Source: an uncultured Psychroflexus sp.
GTDB taxonomy: Bacteria > Bacteroidota > Bacteroidia > Flavobacteriales > Flavobacteriaceae
Assembly: GCA_913056525.1 (NCBI GenBank)
Contig: CAJXLO010000011.1
Span: 1 to 40,051, forward strand
Direction: 5' to 3'
Length of the DNA stretch: 40,051 bases
Part shown: positions 10,715 through 21,333 of the stretch, piece by piece
How the letters are laid out: each line of letters starts with the position of its first letter
How positions within the stretch are numbered: the stretch's first letter is position 1
Translations under genes and position numbers: made by a program
Notes under the pieces: generated by a model
Told to the model about the DNA's origin: nothing
Databases searched by the model: none
The model's input: only the letters and a program-made list of their open reading frames with translations

Positions 10715-10897
10715 ATGAACAAAATTAAAATAACACAGACCAAAAGTTCTATTAAGAAAGGGAAGAATCAAAAAGCTAATCTTGAGGCCTTGGGCTTAAA
10801 AAGAATAGGTCATAGTGTTGAACATACTGAAACACCTAACATTAAAGGTATGATAGGTAAAGTTGAACACTTAATTAAAGTAGAAGCTGTTAAATAA
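10715..10897 (+). CDS. rpmD: 50S ribosomal protein L30
   Basis: Small large-subunit protein of 60 residues. [20 protein letters not shown], then [20 protein letters not shown] matches the family pattern of strand, helix and strand. The canonical position between rpsE and rplO supports the call. Confidence 0.95.
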   Translation: MNKIKITQTKSSIKKGKNQKANLEALGLKRIGHSVEHTETPNIKGMIGKVEHLIKVEAVK

Positions 10898-10904
10898 GAA
10901 CAAA

Positions 10905-11357
10905 ATGGATTTAAGCAATTTAAAACCCGCTAAAGGATCGGTCAAATCATCTAGAAGTAGATTAGGAAGAGGTGAAGGTACTGGACACGGTGGTACTGCA
11001 GGTAGAGGACATAAAGGGGCGAAGTCCAGATCCGGTTACTCAAAAAAGATAGGTTTTGAGGGTGGTCAGATGCCTTTACAACGCAGAGTGCCCAAATATG
11101 GTTTTAACAATTCCAATAAGATACGATACAATAATTTAAATTTGGATACGCTCCAAGATTTCGTAGAATCTGGTAAATTAAAAAACGACATTTCACTGGA
11201 TGATCTTATAAAAATTGGCATCATCTCTAAAAGAGATAAGGTAAAGGTTTTAGGTAGAGGTGAACTCAAAAGTAAAATAAATGTAGAAGCTCATCAGTTT
11301 TCAAAATCCGCTATAGACGCTATTGAAAATGTAGGGGGTAGCACTAAAATCGTTTAA
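10905..11357 (+). CDS. rplO: 50S ribosomal protein L15
   Basis: L15 is a late-assembling large-subunit protein. 150 residues. The Gly/Arg-rich N-terminal arm includes [20 protein letters not shown] (about residues 21-40) and [17 protein letters not shown]. The globular C-terminus ends in [12 protein letters not shown]. It is followed by secY after 8 bp. Confidence 0.97.
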   Translation: MDLSNLKPAKGSVKSSRSRLGRGEGTGHGGTAGRGHKGAKSRSGYSKKIGFEGGQMPLQRRVPKYGFNNSNKIRYNNLNLDTLQDFVESGKLKNDISLDDLIKIGIISKRDKVKVLGRGELKSKINVEAHQFSKSAIDAIENVGGSTKIV

Positions 11358-11365
11358 ATTCGTCT

Positions 11366-12709
11366 ATGAAGTTTATAGAAACCATAAAGAACATTAACAA
11401 AATAGAAGAGCTCAGAAACCGAATTTTGGTTACGCTGGGTCTTCTGTTAGTATATAGATTTGGTGCTCAAGTTGTTTTACCAGGTGTGGACGCTACACAA
11501 TTAGCTAACCTTGCCACCCAAACTGATGGTGGTCTACTAGGTTTGCTGAATGCTTTCACGGGTGGCGCTTTTTCTAATGCTTCTATATTTGCGCTCGGTA
11601 TAATGCCTTATATATCAGCATCGATTGTCGTACAGTTAATGTCAATAGCTATACCTTATTTACAAAAATTAGATAAAGAAGGAGAAAGTGGTAGGAAGAA
11701 GAAAACCCAGATTACCAGATGGCTGACCATAGGAATTACTTTAGTACAAGGACCTGGTTATATATATAATCTTTTTAACACATTGCCAGATTCAGCGTTT
11801 ATGCTTCAAAGTTCTTTTTATTTTGTTGCTTCTTCAGTCATCATTTTAACTACTGGTTGCATATTTGCCATGTGGTTAGGTGAAAAAATCACAGATAGTG
11901 GTATTGGAAATGGTATCTCTCTACTCATAATGGTCGGTATCATTGCAAGATTACCTCAATCCTTTTGGCAGGAAATTTCATCAAGAGTAGGGTCAGACTC
12001 TTCGGGTGGAGTGATTCTAATACTTATAGAACTTGCAGTCTGGTTTTTACTTATCCTTGCCACCGTTTTATTAGTAAAAGCAGTCAGAAAAGTTCCTGTA
12101 CAATATGCTCGTAAATCATCTAGTGGAAAATACGAGCGAAGTGCGATGGCGGGTGCCAGACAGTTTATTCCGCTTAAACTGAATGCTTCGGGAGTTATGC
12201 CCATCATTTTTGCTCAGGCTATAATGTTCGTTCCAGCTGCTTTAGCGGGTTTATCAGACTCTGCTATGGCACAGGGTATAACCGCAGAGTTTCAAGACCT
12301 CTTTGGCTTTTGGTATAACCTCGTCTTTGGTATACTGGTTGTTATTTTCACTTTCTTTTATACGGCCATTAGTGTCCCTACCAGTAAAATGTCAGATGAT
12401 CTTAAGCGAAGTGGTGGATTTATTCCTGGAATTAGACCAGGTTCAGATACGGCAGAGTTCTTAGACCGTGTCATGTCTCAGATTACTTTGCCCGGTTCCG
12501 TTTTTCTGGCCATCCTTTCAGTTTTCCCTGCCATAATAGTTGGTTTACTGGACCTACAACAAGGTTGGGCATTATTCTTTGGAGGAACATCCCTGATCAT
12601 CATGGTTGGAGTGGCAATAGATACAGTAGATCAAATAAACGCTTATTTACTGAACAGACATTATGACGGACTTATGAAATCCGGCAAGAACAAAAAAGTA
12701 GTCGCATAA
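11366..12709 (+). CDS. secY: Preprotein translocase subunit SecY
   Basis: SecY is the channel of the Sec system in the inner membrane and exports the lipoproteins and signal-peptide proteins encoded later in this window. 447 residues with about ten hydrophobic segments. Family markers include [12 protein letters not shown] in the first periplasmic loop, [20 protein letters not shown] in helix 2, [15 protein letters not shown], and ADDL-like [17 protein letters not shown] in the cytosolic loop near residue 350. Lying between rplO and infA is the usual position. Confidence 0.97.
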   Translation: MKFIETIKNINKIEELRNRILVTLGLLLVYRFGAQVVLPGVDATQLANLATQTDGGLLGLLNAFTGGAFSNASIFALGIMPYISASIVVQLMSIAIPYLQKLDKEGESGRKKKTQITRWLTIGITLVQGPGYIYNLFNTLPDSAFMLQSSFYFVASSVIILTTGCIFAMWLGEKITDSGIGNGISLLIMVGIIARLPQSFWQEISSRVGSDSSGGVILILIELAVWFLLILATVLLVKAVRKVPVQYARKSSSGKYERSAMAGARQFIPLKLNASGVMPIIFAQAIMFVPAALAGLSDSAMAQGITAEFQDLFGFWYNLVFGILVVIFTFFYTAISVPTSKMSDDLKRSGGFIPGIRPGSDTAEFLDRVMSQITLPGSVFLAILSVFPAIIVGLLDLQQGWALFFGGTSLIIMVGVAIDTVDQINAYLLNRHYDGLMKSGKNKKVVA

Positions 12710-12711
12710 TT

Positions 12712-12927
12712 ATGGCAAAGCAAAAATCAATTGAACAAGACGGAACGATAATCGAGGCTTTATCAAATGCTATGTTTCGTGTAGAATTGGAGAACGAGCA
12801 TGTAGTAACTGCTCACATATCCGGTAAGATGAGAATGCATTATATCAAATTATTACCTGGAGATAAAGTAAAACTTGAAATGAGTCCTTATGATTTGACT
12901 AAAGGACGCATAACCTATAGATACTAA
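12712..12927 (+). CDS. infA: Translation initiation factor IF-1
   Basis: IF-1 is an S1/OB-fold protein that blocks the ribosomal A site during initiation. 71 residues, nearly identical in layout to the family: [20 protein letters not shown], then [19 protein letters not shown] and a terminal KGRITYRY. It lies 2 bp after secY and is followed by rpmJ, the common spc-operon order. Confidence 0.96.
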   Translation: MAKQKSIEQDGTIIEALSNAMFRVELENEHVVTAHISGKMRMHYIKLLPGDKVKLEMSPYDLTKGRITYRY

Positions 12928-12932
12928 TTTTT

Positions 12933-13049
12933 ATGAAAGTACGTGCATCAATTAAAAAGAGAAGTTCTGATTGTAAGATCGTCCGAAGAAAAGGACGCCT
13001 TTACGTCATAAACAAAAAGAACCCAAAATTCAAACAAAGACAAGGATAA
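12933..13049 (+). CDS. rpmJ: 50S ribosomal protein L36, zinc-free form
   Basis: A very short gene of 38 codons: [20 protein letters not shown] and then a tail ending [10 protein letters not shown]36 stabilises large-subunit rRNA. The classical zinc form has three Cys and one His. Here only Cys14 remains; the first Cys is replaced by Ser, the third by Lys or Asn in INKKN, and the His by Phe in NPKFKQ. It is therefore the C-minus form, which needs no zinc. It sits 5 bp after infA and 4 bp before rpsM. Confidence 0.95.
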   Translation: MKVRASIKKRSSDCKIVRRKGRLYVINKKNPKFKQRQG

Positions 13050-13053
13050 AAAT

Positions 13054-13428
13054 ATGGCAAGAATAGCTGGTGTAGATCTACCAAAGAACAAGAGAGGTTT
13101 GGTCGCTCTTACTTACATTTTTGGTGTAGGTAATTCCACCTCTAAAGAAATCCTGGAAAAGGCAGGAGTAGATATCAATTTAAAAGTTTCGGAATGGAAA
13201 GATGATCAAATCGCTAACATACGAAATGTTATCGGTGATTATACCATTGAGGGGCAGTTGCGCTCTGAAAACTCCATGAACATTAAAAGATTAATGGACA
13301 TTGGTTGTTATAGAGGCGTAAGGCATCGTTCTAGTTTACCTTTAAGGGGTCAGAAGACCAAGAATAATTCAAGAACGAGAAAAGGTAGAAAGAAAACCGT
13401 TGCAAATAAAAAGAAAGCAACTCTATAA
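13054..13428 (+). CDS. rpsM: 30S ribosomal protein S13
   Basis: S13 bridges the small-subunit head to the large subunit and touches P-site tRNA. 124 residues. [20 protein letters not shown] at the start, then the helix-hairpin-helix region, and the basic C-terminal [20 protein letters not shown] are diagnostic. First gene of the alpha-type segment. Confidence 0.97.
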   Translation: MARIAGVDLPKNKRGLVALTYIFGVGNSTSKEILEKAGVDINLKVSEWKDDQIANIRNVIGDYTIEGQLRSENSMNIKRLMDIGCYRGVRHRSSLPLRGQKTKNNSRTRKGRKKTVANKKKATL

Positions 13429-13437
13429 TTAGTTAGT

Positions 13438-13821
13438 ATGGCAAAATCATCACAAAAAAAGAACAAAGTCAAAGTTGAAGCTTTTGGTGAAGCTTATGTA
13501 AATGCTACGTTCAATAATGTCATTATATCACTTACCAATAAAAATGGTGAGGTCATATCTTGGTCATCAGCAGGAAAAATGGGCTTTAAAGGAAGCAAAA
13601 AAAATACTCCTTATGCCGCCCAACTAGCTGCTGAAGATGCCAGTAAGCGCGCCTTTGATATGGGTCTACGCAAGGTAAAGGTTTATGTAAAAGGTCCAGG
13701 AAACGGACGTGAATCAGGTATCAGGGCCATCCATAATAGTGGTGTTGAAGTAACTGAAATAATCGACGTAACACCAATACCTCATAATGGTTGTAGGCCA
13801 CCTAAACGTAGAAGAGTATAA
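13438..13821 (+). CDS. rpsK: 30S ribosomal protein S11
   Basis: S11 forms part of the platform near the E-site mRNA. 127 residues. Conserved motifs are [20 protein letters not shown], then [20 protein letters not shown] and the C-terminal [17 protein letters not shown]. It is followed by a 56-bp spacer before rpsD, the longest gap inside the whole ribosomal cluster. Confidence 0.97.
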   Translation: MAKSSQKKNKVKVEAFGEAYVNATFNNVIISLTNKNGEVISWSSAGKMGFKGSKKNTPYAAQLAAEDASKRAFDMGLRKVKVYVKGPGNGRESGIRAIHNSGVEVTEIIDVTPIPHNGCRPPKRRRV

Positions 13822-13877
13822 AAAGATTATCGAAGGAAAGACCTTAATTCATAATCAATAATTTTAAAAATCATAAT

Positions 13878-14483
13878 ATGGCAAGATATACTGGTCCAAA
13901 AACAAAGATTGCAAGAAAGTTCGGTGAACCGATATTTGGAGACGACAAATCCTTTGAGAAAAAGAACTATCCACCTGGTCAGCACGGGAACAATAGAAGA
14001 AGAGGTAAAAAATCTGAGTATGCTACTCAACTAATGGAAAAACAAAAAGCTAAGCATACTTACGGAATCCTTGAGAAGCAATTTCGAAATATGTACGAAA
14101 AGGCTAATCGTTTACAAGGAATAACAGGTGAAGTCTTACTGCAAATGTGCGAATGTAGATTAGATAATGTTGTTTTCCGCTTAGGATTAGCTCCTACCAG
14201 AAGTGCGGCAAGACAACTTGTCTCCCATAAACATATCGTTGTTAACGGTAGTATCCTCAACGTTCCATCTTATCAGGTGAAGGAAAATGATATCATAGGG
14301 GTGCGTGAAAAGTCGAAATCTCTTCTCGTCATCACTGAATCATTACAAAATAAGAAAAACGTTTATGAATGGTTGTCATGGAATAGTGAAAAGAAAGAAG
14401 GAACGCTCGTAAATGTGCCTGAGAGAACGCAAATTCCGGAAAACATCAATGAACAATTCATCGTTGAACTTTACTCTAAATAA
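13878..14483 (+). CDS. rpsD: 30S ribosomal protein S4
   Basis: S4 starts assembly of the small-subunit body and, in E. coli, represses the alpha operon. 201 residues. It has [19 protein letters not shown] near residues 35-53 and the S4 RNA-binding domain with [20 protein letters not shown] and [10 protein letters not shown]. It lacks an N-terminal zinc-binding Cys cluster. The spacer in front of it contains only a weak inverted repeat (GATTAT and ATAATC separated by about 22 bp). Confidence 0.97.
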   Translation: MARYTGPKTKIARKFGEPIFGDDKSFEKKNYPPGQHGNNRRRGKKSEYATQLMEKQKAKHTYGILEKQFRNMYEKANRLQGITGEVLLQMCECRLDNVVFRLGLAPTRSAARQLVSHKHIVVNGSILNVPSYQVKENDIIGVREKSKSLLVITESLQNKKNVYEWLSWNSEKKEGTLVNVPERTQIPENINEQFIVELYSK

Positions 14484-14503
14484 TTAAAGACACTTCAATC
14501 ACT

Positions 14504-15496
14504 ATGGCATTATTTAATTTTCAAAAGCCCGAAAAGGTTATCATGATCGAGTCCACCGATTTTGAGGGCACGTTCGAATTCAGACCCTTAGAACCGGGAT
14601 ATGGTCTAACTGTAGGAAACGCCCTAAGAAGAGTCTTATTATCTTCTTTAGAAGGCTTTGCGATCACATCAGTGCGTATTGAAGGCGTCGAGCATGAATT
14701 TTCAACCGTTCCCGGCATCGTAGAAGATGTGACTGAAATCATTCTTAACCTCAAACAGATACGTTTTAAAAGACAGATCGAGGATGTTGATAACGAAACG
14801 ATATCTGCATCAGTTTCCGGTACAGAACAACTTAAGGCTGGTGATCTTCAAAAGTTCATTTCCGGGTTTCAAATCTTGAATCCGGATCTCGTCATTTGTA
14901 ATCTAAATAAAAAGGTTGCGCTTAACATCGAATTAACGCTCGAAAAAGGAAGAGGTTATGTTCCAGCCGAGGATAATAAAGTTGATAAATCTCCTATTGG
15001 TACCATTTTCACAGACTCTGTGTTCACCCCGATAAAAAATGTAAAGTATAGCATTGAAAATTATCGTGTAGAACAAAAGACGGATTATGAAAAACTCGTG
15101 TTCGAGATACAAACCGATGGCTCCATCCACCCGAAAGAAGCGCTAAAAGAGTCGGCTAAGACCCTAATACATCACTTTATGTTGTTCTCTGACGAGCGTA
15201 TAACACTAGAGACCGAAGAGATGACAGAATCAGAGACCTACGATGAAGAATCTCTTCACATGAGACAGCTGTTGAAGACAAAGCTTATGGACCTTGACCT
15301 CTCGGTTAGGGCACTGAATTGTTTAAAGGCAGCAGAAGTAGATACTTTAGGCGACCTGGTATCTTACAATAAGAATGACTTGATGAAATTTAGGAACTTT
15401 GGCAAGAAATCCCTTACAGAACTAGAAGAACTAGTTGCTGATAAAGGACTTGACTTTGGGATGGACCTATCAAAGTACAAATTGGATAAAGACTGA
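14504..15496 (+). CDS. rpoA: RNA polymerase alpha subunit
   Basis: Alpha dimer starts RNA polymerase assembly, and its C-terminal domain contacts upstream DNA and activators. 330 residues. The N-terminal domain shows [20 protein letters not shown] (about residues 26-45) and [20 protein letters not shown]. The C-terminal domain, after an acidic linker, has [20 protein letters not shown] and [13 protein letters not shown], the helix-hairpin-helix DNA-binding part. It lies 20 bp after rpsD and 26 bp before rplQ. Confidence 0.98.
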   Translation: MALFNFQKPEKVIMIESTDFEGTFEFRPLEPGYGLTVGNALRRVLLSSLEGFAITSVRIEGVEHEFSTVPGIVEDVTEIILNLKQIRFKRQIEDVDNETISASVSGTEQLKAGDLQKFISGFQILNPDLVICNLNKKVALNIELTLEKGRGYVPAEDNKVDKSPIGTIFTDSVFTPIKNVKYSIENYRVEQKTDYEKLVFEIQTDGSIHPKEALKESAKTLIHHFMLFSDERITLETEEMTESETYDEESLHMRQLLKTKLMDLDLSVRALNCLKAAEVDTLGDLVSYNKNDLMKFRNFGKKSLTELEELVADKGLDFGMDLSKYKLDKD

Positions 15497-15522
15497 TTCC
15501 AACTAGTTAAAAAAACAATCAA

Positions 15523-16041
15523 ATGAGACACGGAAAGAAATTTAATCATTTAGGGAGAAAGTCCGCACATAGGAATTCTATGTTAGCGAACATGAGTTGT
15601 TCCCTGATAGAACATAAGAGGATAAATACGACTGTTGCTAAGGCCAAGGCTCTAAGGCAGTTCATTGAGCCACTTTTGACAAAATCTAAATTGGACAACA
15701 CTCATAATAGAAGACTGGTGTTTTCTAAGATAAGGGATAAAAATGCTGTGAATGAGCTGTTCAGGGAAATTTCACCTAAAATATCTGACAGGCCTGGAGG
15801 ATATACTAGAATAATAAAACTAGGGAATAGGCTAGGGGACAATGCTGATATGGCTTTGATAGAACTCGTTGATTACAATGAGACCTATGATCTTTCCAAG
15901 GCAGGTAAGAAAAAATCCACAAGAAGAGGAAGAAGCAGAAGAGGCTCAAAGTCAAAACAAACACAGCAGACGAACCAGGAAAGGTCAAATCCCACAAAAA
16001 ACACAGATGAATCTGGGAACGAGGACACTAAAAATGAATAG
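15523..16041 (+). CDS. rplQ: 50S ribosomal protein L17 with long C-terminal tail
   Basis: L17 lies near the tunnel exit. The core (about residues 1-120) is normal: [20 protein letters not shown], then [13 protein letters not shown] and a [20 protein letters not shown] block. At 172 residues it exceeds the roughly 127 of E. coli. The extra C-terminus is first strongly basic ([17 protein letters not shown]), then Gln/Asn/Thr-rich, and ends acidic ([11 protein letters not shown]). Such tails are known in Bacteroidota L17, but their role is unknown to me. It is the last gene of the cluster, followed by a terminator. Confidence 0.96.
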   Translation: MRHGKKFNHLGRKSAHRNSMLANMSCSLIEHKRINTTVAKAKALRQFIEPLLTKSKLDNTHNRRLVFSKIRDKNAVNELFREISPKISDRPGGYTRIIKLGNRLGDNADMALIELVDYNETYDLSKAGKKKSTRRGRSRRGSKSKQTQQTNQERSNPTKNTDESGNEDTKNE

Positions 16042-16066
16042 TAAAAAAACATCATCAATTTTTATC

Positions 16067-16097
16067 AAAAAGGTATACTAATTAGTATGCCTTTTTT
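16067..16097 (+). terminator. Rho-independent terminator closing the ribosomal cluster
   Basis: The left arm AAAAAGGTATACTA pairs with the right arm TAGTATGCCTTTTT, with one G-U pair, and the right arm runs into a T tract. The top of the hairpin opens around the AT-rich centre. It lies 25 bp after the rplQ stop and 16 bp before carA. Because the arms begin and end in A and T runs, it could also act on the opposite strand, but no - strand gene ends here. Confidence 0.88.
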
Positions 16098-16112
16098 TTA
16101 TATTTACTCACT

Positions 16113-17210
16113 ATGAAATACCTACAAAAGAAAAATGCTTATGTATTGTTAGAAGACGGAAGTGTCTTCTACGGTAAGTCTATTGGTGACCTTTCCGGGA
16201 GATCATTTGGAGAGATTTGCTTCAATACTGGTATGACAGGTTATCAGGAAATATTTACGGATCCATCCTATTACGGACAGATAATGATAATGACCAATGC
16301 TCATATAGGAAACTACGGGGTCAATGATGATGAAAGCGAATCCACATCTCCTAAAATAGCCGGTTTGATCTGCAAGAACTTTTCTTATGATCCATCTAGA
16401 AAGGCATCAAATGGAAGTTTGAAAGAATATCTTGATGATAATAATGTATTTGGTATATCTGATGTTGATACCAGAGCACTTGTTACCTACATAAGAGAAA
16501 ATGGTGCTATGAACGCTATCATCGCTTCTTCAGATCATGACTTGGAAAAGTCAAAGGAAGCGCTAGCCGCAAAGCCTAGTATGACAGGTCTGGCCTTAGT
16601 AGAAGAAGTTTCCACCAGTTCCTATTATCAATACAACACTAAGTCCGATGCAAAAAAAATTGCTGTTCTTGACCTGGGCATTAAAAGTAATATTCTTGAG
16701 AAATTAGCGGAATTGGATGTAGAATTACACATTTTTCCTCATTCTGCTACCTACGAAGATATACTCGGTATTAAGCCTGATGCACTCTTTATTTCCAATG
16801 GTCCAGGAGATCCCGAACCACTTGAAGGGTCAATTGAGCTTACAAAAAGAGCGATAAATGATGACCTTCCTACCTTCGGTATTTGTTTAGGACATCAGAT
16901 AATCGCCTTAGCACATGATGTTCCTACGTTTAAGATGCATCATGGCCACAGAGGTATTAACCATCCCATCCTTAACCAACTGTCAGGGAAAGGAGAGATC
17001 ACTTCCCAAAATCACGGTTTCTCAGTGGATCTTGATGCGGCAAAAAACAACAACAACATTGAGGTCACACATACACATTTGAATGATAATAGCTTAGCAG
17101 GTTTAAGGATAAAAGGCAAGAAGTGTTTTTCTGTACAATATCATCCAGAGGCAAGTCCAGGACCACATGATGCTTATTATTTGTTCCAGCAATTTGCAGA
17201 AATGATATAA
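16113..17210 (+). CDS. carA: Carbamoyl-phosphate synthase small (glutaminase) subunit
   Basis: CarA releases ammonia from glutamine for the large subunit CarB, making carbamoyl phosphate for pyrimidines and arginine. 365 residues. The N-terminal domain has GRSFGEICFNTGMTGYQE. The class I amidotransferase domain has the nucleophile Cys258 in GICLGHQ, with His344 and Glu346 in QYHPEASPGP. No carB is in the window, so the two subunits are not encoded together here. The gene lies between two terminators, so it is probably transcribed alone. A weak promoter-like TATATTTA lies at 16099-16106, but it would leave a leader of only a few bases. Confidence 0.97.
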   Translation: MKYLQKKNAYVLLEDGSVFYGKSIGDLSGRSFGEICFNTGMTGYQEIFTDPSYYGQIMIMTNAHIGNYGVNDDESESTSPKIAGLICKNFSYDPSRKASNGSLKEYLDDNNVFGISDVDTRALVTYIRENGAMNAIIASSDHDLEKSKEALAAKPSMTGLALVEEVSTSSYYQYNTKSDAKKIAVLDLGIKSNILEKLAELDVELHIFPHSATYEDILGIKPDALFISNGPGDPEPLEGSIELTKRAINDDLPTFGICLGHQIIALAHDVPTFKMHHGHRGINHPILNQLSGKGEITSQNHGFSVDLDAAKNNNNIEVTHTHLNDNSLAGLRIKGKKCFSVQYHPEASPGPHDAYYLFQQFAEMI

Positions 17211-17242
17211 AAAAACTGCTATCGAACAAATAGCAGTTTTTT
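17211..17242. terminator. Bidirectional terminator between carA and the fasciclin gene
   Basis: AAAAACTGCTA (17211-17221) and TAGCAGTTTTT (17231-17241) form a perfect 11-bp stem with a 9-base loop. A and T tracts on both sides let it work for carA on + and for the convergent fasciclin gene on - (ending at 17264). Confidence 0.9.
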
Positions 17243-17263
17243 AGATATTTTGTTCAAAATATA

Positions 17264-17779
17264 TCAGGGCATAAGAACCTTATCAATTACATGGATAACG
17301 CCATTGGATGAATTCAAATTGGCGTTTTTTACCTTTGTTGTAGTTCCATTTTGACTATTTATTTCAACGTCGCCCTGATTTAGGCTGATCGTTAATTTGC
17401 CTCCATTCAAGGCCTTAAGCTTCATTTTACCATCATTACTTTTAACAAGCTTTACAATATCCTCAGCCATTATAACACCTTTCACGATGTGATTAGTCAG
17501 GATGGCCTTAAGTTCCTTTTTATTATCCGTTTCTAAGAGTTCCTTTAATGTACCTTCAGATATTTTGCTGAATGCCTCATCCGTCGGCGCGAAAACCGTA
17601 AAATCATCTTCTCCATTTAGTACCTCCTCAAGTCCAGCCGCTTTAATAGCTTTTACAAGTGTTTTGTGACTATCAGATAAATTTATATTCTCGGCTATAC
17701 TATTATCAGCCGATAATTCCTGAGCATAGGTACTGAATGATAAAATTAGACATAAGATAAACGTAATTCCTATTTTCAT
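17264..17779 (-). CDS. Secreted fasciclin (FAS1) domain protein
   Basis: 171 residues: a signal peptide (MKIGITFILCLILSFSTYAQ, cleavage probably after A19) and a single FAS1 domain from about residue 25 to the end. FAS1 markers are FTVFAPTDEAFSKI near residues 60-73, the central LTNHIVKGVI motif, and the C-terminal GVIHVIDKVLMP. FAS1 proteins are exported, often adhesive or matrix-associated; the partner here is unknown. It has no lipobox and no sorting domain, so it is probably a free periplasmic or secreted protein. It is divergent from eno and single in its operon. Confidence 0.9.
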   Translation of the reverse strand: MKIGITFILCLILSFSTYAQELSADNSIAENINLSDSHKTLVKAIKAAGLEEVLNGEDDFTVFAPTDEAFSKISEGTLKELLETDNKKELKAILTNHIVKGVIMAEDIVKLVKSNDGKMKLKALNGGKLTISLNQGDVEINSQNGTTTKVKNANLNSSNGVIHVIDKVLMP

Positions 17780-19283
<1,504 letters not shown>

Positions 19284-19304
19284 TAATATAAATTAAAGTA
19301 CATT

Positions 19305-20588
19305 ATGGATAAAGCATCGATTTCTTTTAATAACAAAACCTATGAGTTTCCCGTTGTCAGCGGAACAGAAAACGAATATGGTATAGATATATCAAGCCTT
19401 AGGAAAGATTCTGGTGGTTTGATAACATTTGATAGGGGATTTAAGAACACAGGATCCTGTAAAAGCTCCATCACTTTTTTGGATGGTGAGAACAGCATAC
19501 TTCGATATAGAGGCTATTCTATAGAAGATCTTGCAGATAAGGCATCGTTCCTGGAAGTTACTTATCTTTTGATATTTGGTGAGTTGCCTACAAAGGATCA
19601 ACTCGACAAGTTTCATGCGGATATCAAAGATGAGTCCCATGTAGATGAAGAAATGAAGAAGATCCTGGATGGTTTTCCTCGCTCAGCACATCCAATGGGA
19701 GTTGTTTCTTCACTTACGAGCGCATTGATCGCTTTTAATCCAAGCTCGGTCAATATCGAGTCAGATGAAGATATGTACAATGCGATAGTTAAATTGGTCG
19801 CTAAGTTTCCGGTGCTTTGCTCATGGGCGTTAAGGAAAAAGTTAGGAAGGCCGTTAGATTACGGGGACGATAACCTGGATTTTGTGGAAAACATCGTCAA
19901 AATGATGTTCAAAAAACCTAATCAGGAATATAAGATAAACCCTATCGTAGTTAATGCGCTTAACAAACTTCTGATCTTGCACGCTGATCATGAGCAAAAC
20001 TGCTCAACCTCAACCGTGAGGATCGTAGGTTCTTCCCATGCCGGATTATTCGCTTCTATATCAGCTGGTGTTTCAGCACTTTGGGGACCTTTACATGGTG
20101 GAGCAAATCAAGCTGTCATAGAAATGCTTGAAGGTATCAAGAAAGATGGTGGCGATACGAAAAAGTACCTTGAAAAAGCGAAAGATAAGGATGATCCGTT
20201 CCGATTAATGGGCTTTGGTCATCGCGTTTATAAGAACTATGACCCTAGAGCTAAGGTCATTAAAAGGTCTGCGGATGAAGTACTGAACGACCTAGGCGTA
20301 AAAGATGAAGTCCTGGATATAGCGAAAGGACTGGAGGAAGAGGCGCTAAAGGACGATTACTTTGTTCAAAGAAAACTTTATCCTAATGTTGATTTTTATT
20401 CCGGCATTATCTATAGAGCGTTAGGTATTCCTGTAGATATGTTCACGGTTATGTTCGCTTTAGGAAGACTTCCGGGTTGGATCGCACAATGGAGAGAGAT
20501 GAGACAAACCAAAGAGCCGATTGGAAGACCTAGGCAGATCTACACGGGTGAAAATCACAGAGAGTTCAAATCAATTAATAATAGATAA
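19305..20588 (+). CDS. gltA: Citrate synthase
   Basis: Condenses acetyl-CoA and oxaloacetate at the entry of the TCA cycle. 427 residues, the length of the hexameric NADH-sensitive type of Gram-negative bacteria, with the N-terminal beta domain present (FDRGFKNTGSCKSSITFLDG). Catalytic residues are visible: His in WGPLHGGANQAV, His in MGFGHRVYKNYDPRA, and Asp in YPNVDFYSGI. The start lies 21 bp after eno. The azurin-like gene follows after 23 bp with no terminator, so the three genes could be read together. Confidence 0.97.
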   Translation: MDKASISFNNKTYEFPVVSGTENEYGIDISSLRKDSGGLITFDRGFKNTGSCKSSITFLDGENSILRYRGYSIEDLADKASFLEVTYLLIFGELPTKDQLDKFHADIKDESHVDEEMKKILDGFPRSAHPMGVVSSLTSALIAFNPSSVNIESDEDMYNAIVKLVAKFPVLCSWALRKKLGRPLDYGDDNLDFVENIVKMMFKKPNQEYKINPIVVNALNKLLILHADHEQNCSTSTVRIVGSSHAGLFASISAGVSALWGPLHGGANQAVIEMLEGIKKDGGDTKKYLEKAKDKDDPFRLMGFGHRVYKNYDPRAKVIKRSADEVLNDLGVKDEVLDIAKGLEEEALKDDYFVQRKLYPNVDFYSGIIYRALGIPVDMFTVMFALGRLPGWIAQWREMRQTKEPIGRPRQIYTGENHREFKSINNR

Positions 20589-20611
20589 TCAATAATAATA
20601 AAATAAAGAAA

Positions 20612-21253
20612 ATGAATAAAATACTAAGAATGAGTTTAATGATGTTAACCCTCGGTCTATTTCTAATAAGCTGCGGGAATGGTAAAAAAGAAGAACAAAA
20701 AATGAAGGTCCAGTCATACGATAGACAAGAAGAGCCTTCTAAGGATGTAGCCCACCTACAGGATGATAAAGGTACTATGAACGAAGAAGATATGGACAAG
20801 GCGGAAGAAGCTTCAATGGAAAGCGATGCCGAGACCCCAAAAAATAAGAAAGGTGACAAAACATCCGCTGATCAGGAAGACGTTGTAGAACTTTATCTTA
20901 CGGGAAATGATAAAATGAAGTACAACAAAAAAGAACTAAAGGTAGAAGCTGGTTCTACCGTTAAACTTGTTTTTGAACACGTGGGAAAGATGAGCGTTCA
21001 GACGATGGGACACAATTTTGTACTTCTAAAAAAAGGAGTGGACAAAATGGCCTTTGGACAGGAAGCGTCCTCTTATGCATCGGATGGTTATATACCACCA
21101 AATACCGATAAAGTTATCGCTCATACAGAAATGATTGGCGGTGGTAAGAAGACTACGATTACATTTGAAGCACCTCCTAAGGGAACCTACGATTACATTT
21201 GTAGCTTTCCTGGACACGTTGCTCTAATGAATGGTAAGTTCATCGTAGAATAA
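20612..21253 (+). CDS. Azurin-like type 1 copper lipoprotein
   Basis: 213 residues. A lipoprotein signal ends LFLISC with lipidated Cys21. A charged, Lys/Glu/Asp-rich linker of about 65 residues follows, then a cupredoxin domain from about residue 90 to the end. All copper ligands of azurin are present at the right spacing: Gly133-His134 (MGHNF), Cys197, His202 and Met206 (CSFPGHVALMNG). Azurins carry electrons in the periplasm, for example to cytochrome oxidases or peroxidases. The lipid anchor and long linker suggest a tethered carrier that can swing between partners. It follows gltA by 23 bp and is closed by a terminator. The dihaem peroxidase at 31262-32314 is a conceivable partner, but that is only inference. 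Confidence 0.92.
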   Translation: MNKILRMSLMMLTLGLFLISCGNGKKEEQKMKVQSYDRQEEPSKDVAHLQDDKGTMNEEDMDKAEEASMESDAETPKNKKGDKTSADQEDVVELYLTGNDKMKYNKKELKVEAGSTVKLVFEHVGKMSVQTMGHNFVLLKKGVDKMAFGQEASSYASDGYIPPNTDKVIAHTEMIGGGKKTTITFEAPPKGTYDYICSFPGHVALMNGKFIVE

Positions 21254-21278
21254 TCCCGGGAAACAGTAATGATGAATC

Positions 21279-21309
21279 AAAAAAAGCTACCTCATTGGTA
21301 GCTTTTTTT
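21279..21309. terminator. Bidirectional terminator between azurin-like gene and S10 peptidase
   Basis: AAAAAAAGCTACC (21279-21291) and GGTAGCTTTTTTT (21297-21309) form a perfect 13-bp stem with a 5-base loop. A and T runs flank it on both strands. It can end the eno-gltA-azurin transcript on + and the convergent transcript on -. Confidence 0.92.
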
Positions 21310-21333
21310 AATATTAATCTCATTATCGGACCA

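Noticed and set aside
13822-13877. Possible regulatory hairpin before rpsD
   Set aside because: The only pairing (GATTAT with ATAATC) is 6 bp of A+T-rich sequence across about 22 bases, too weak to claim a structure.
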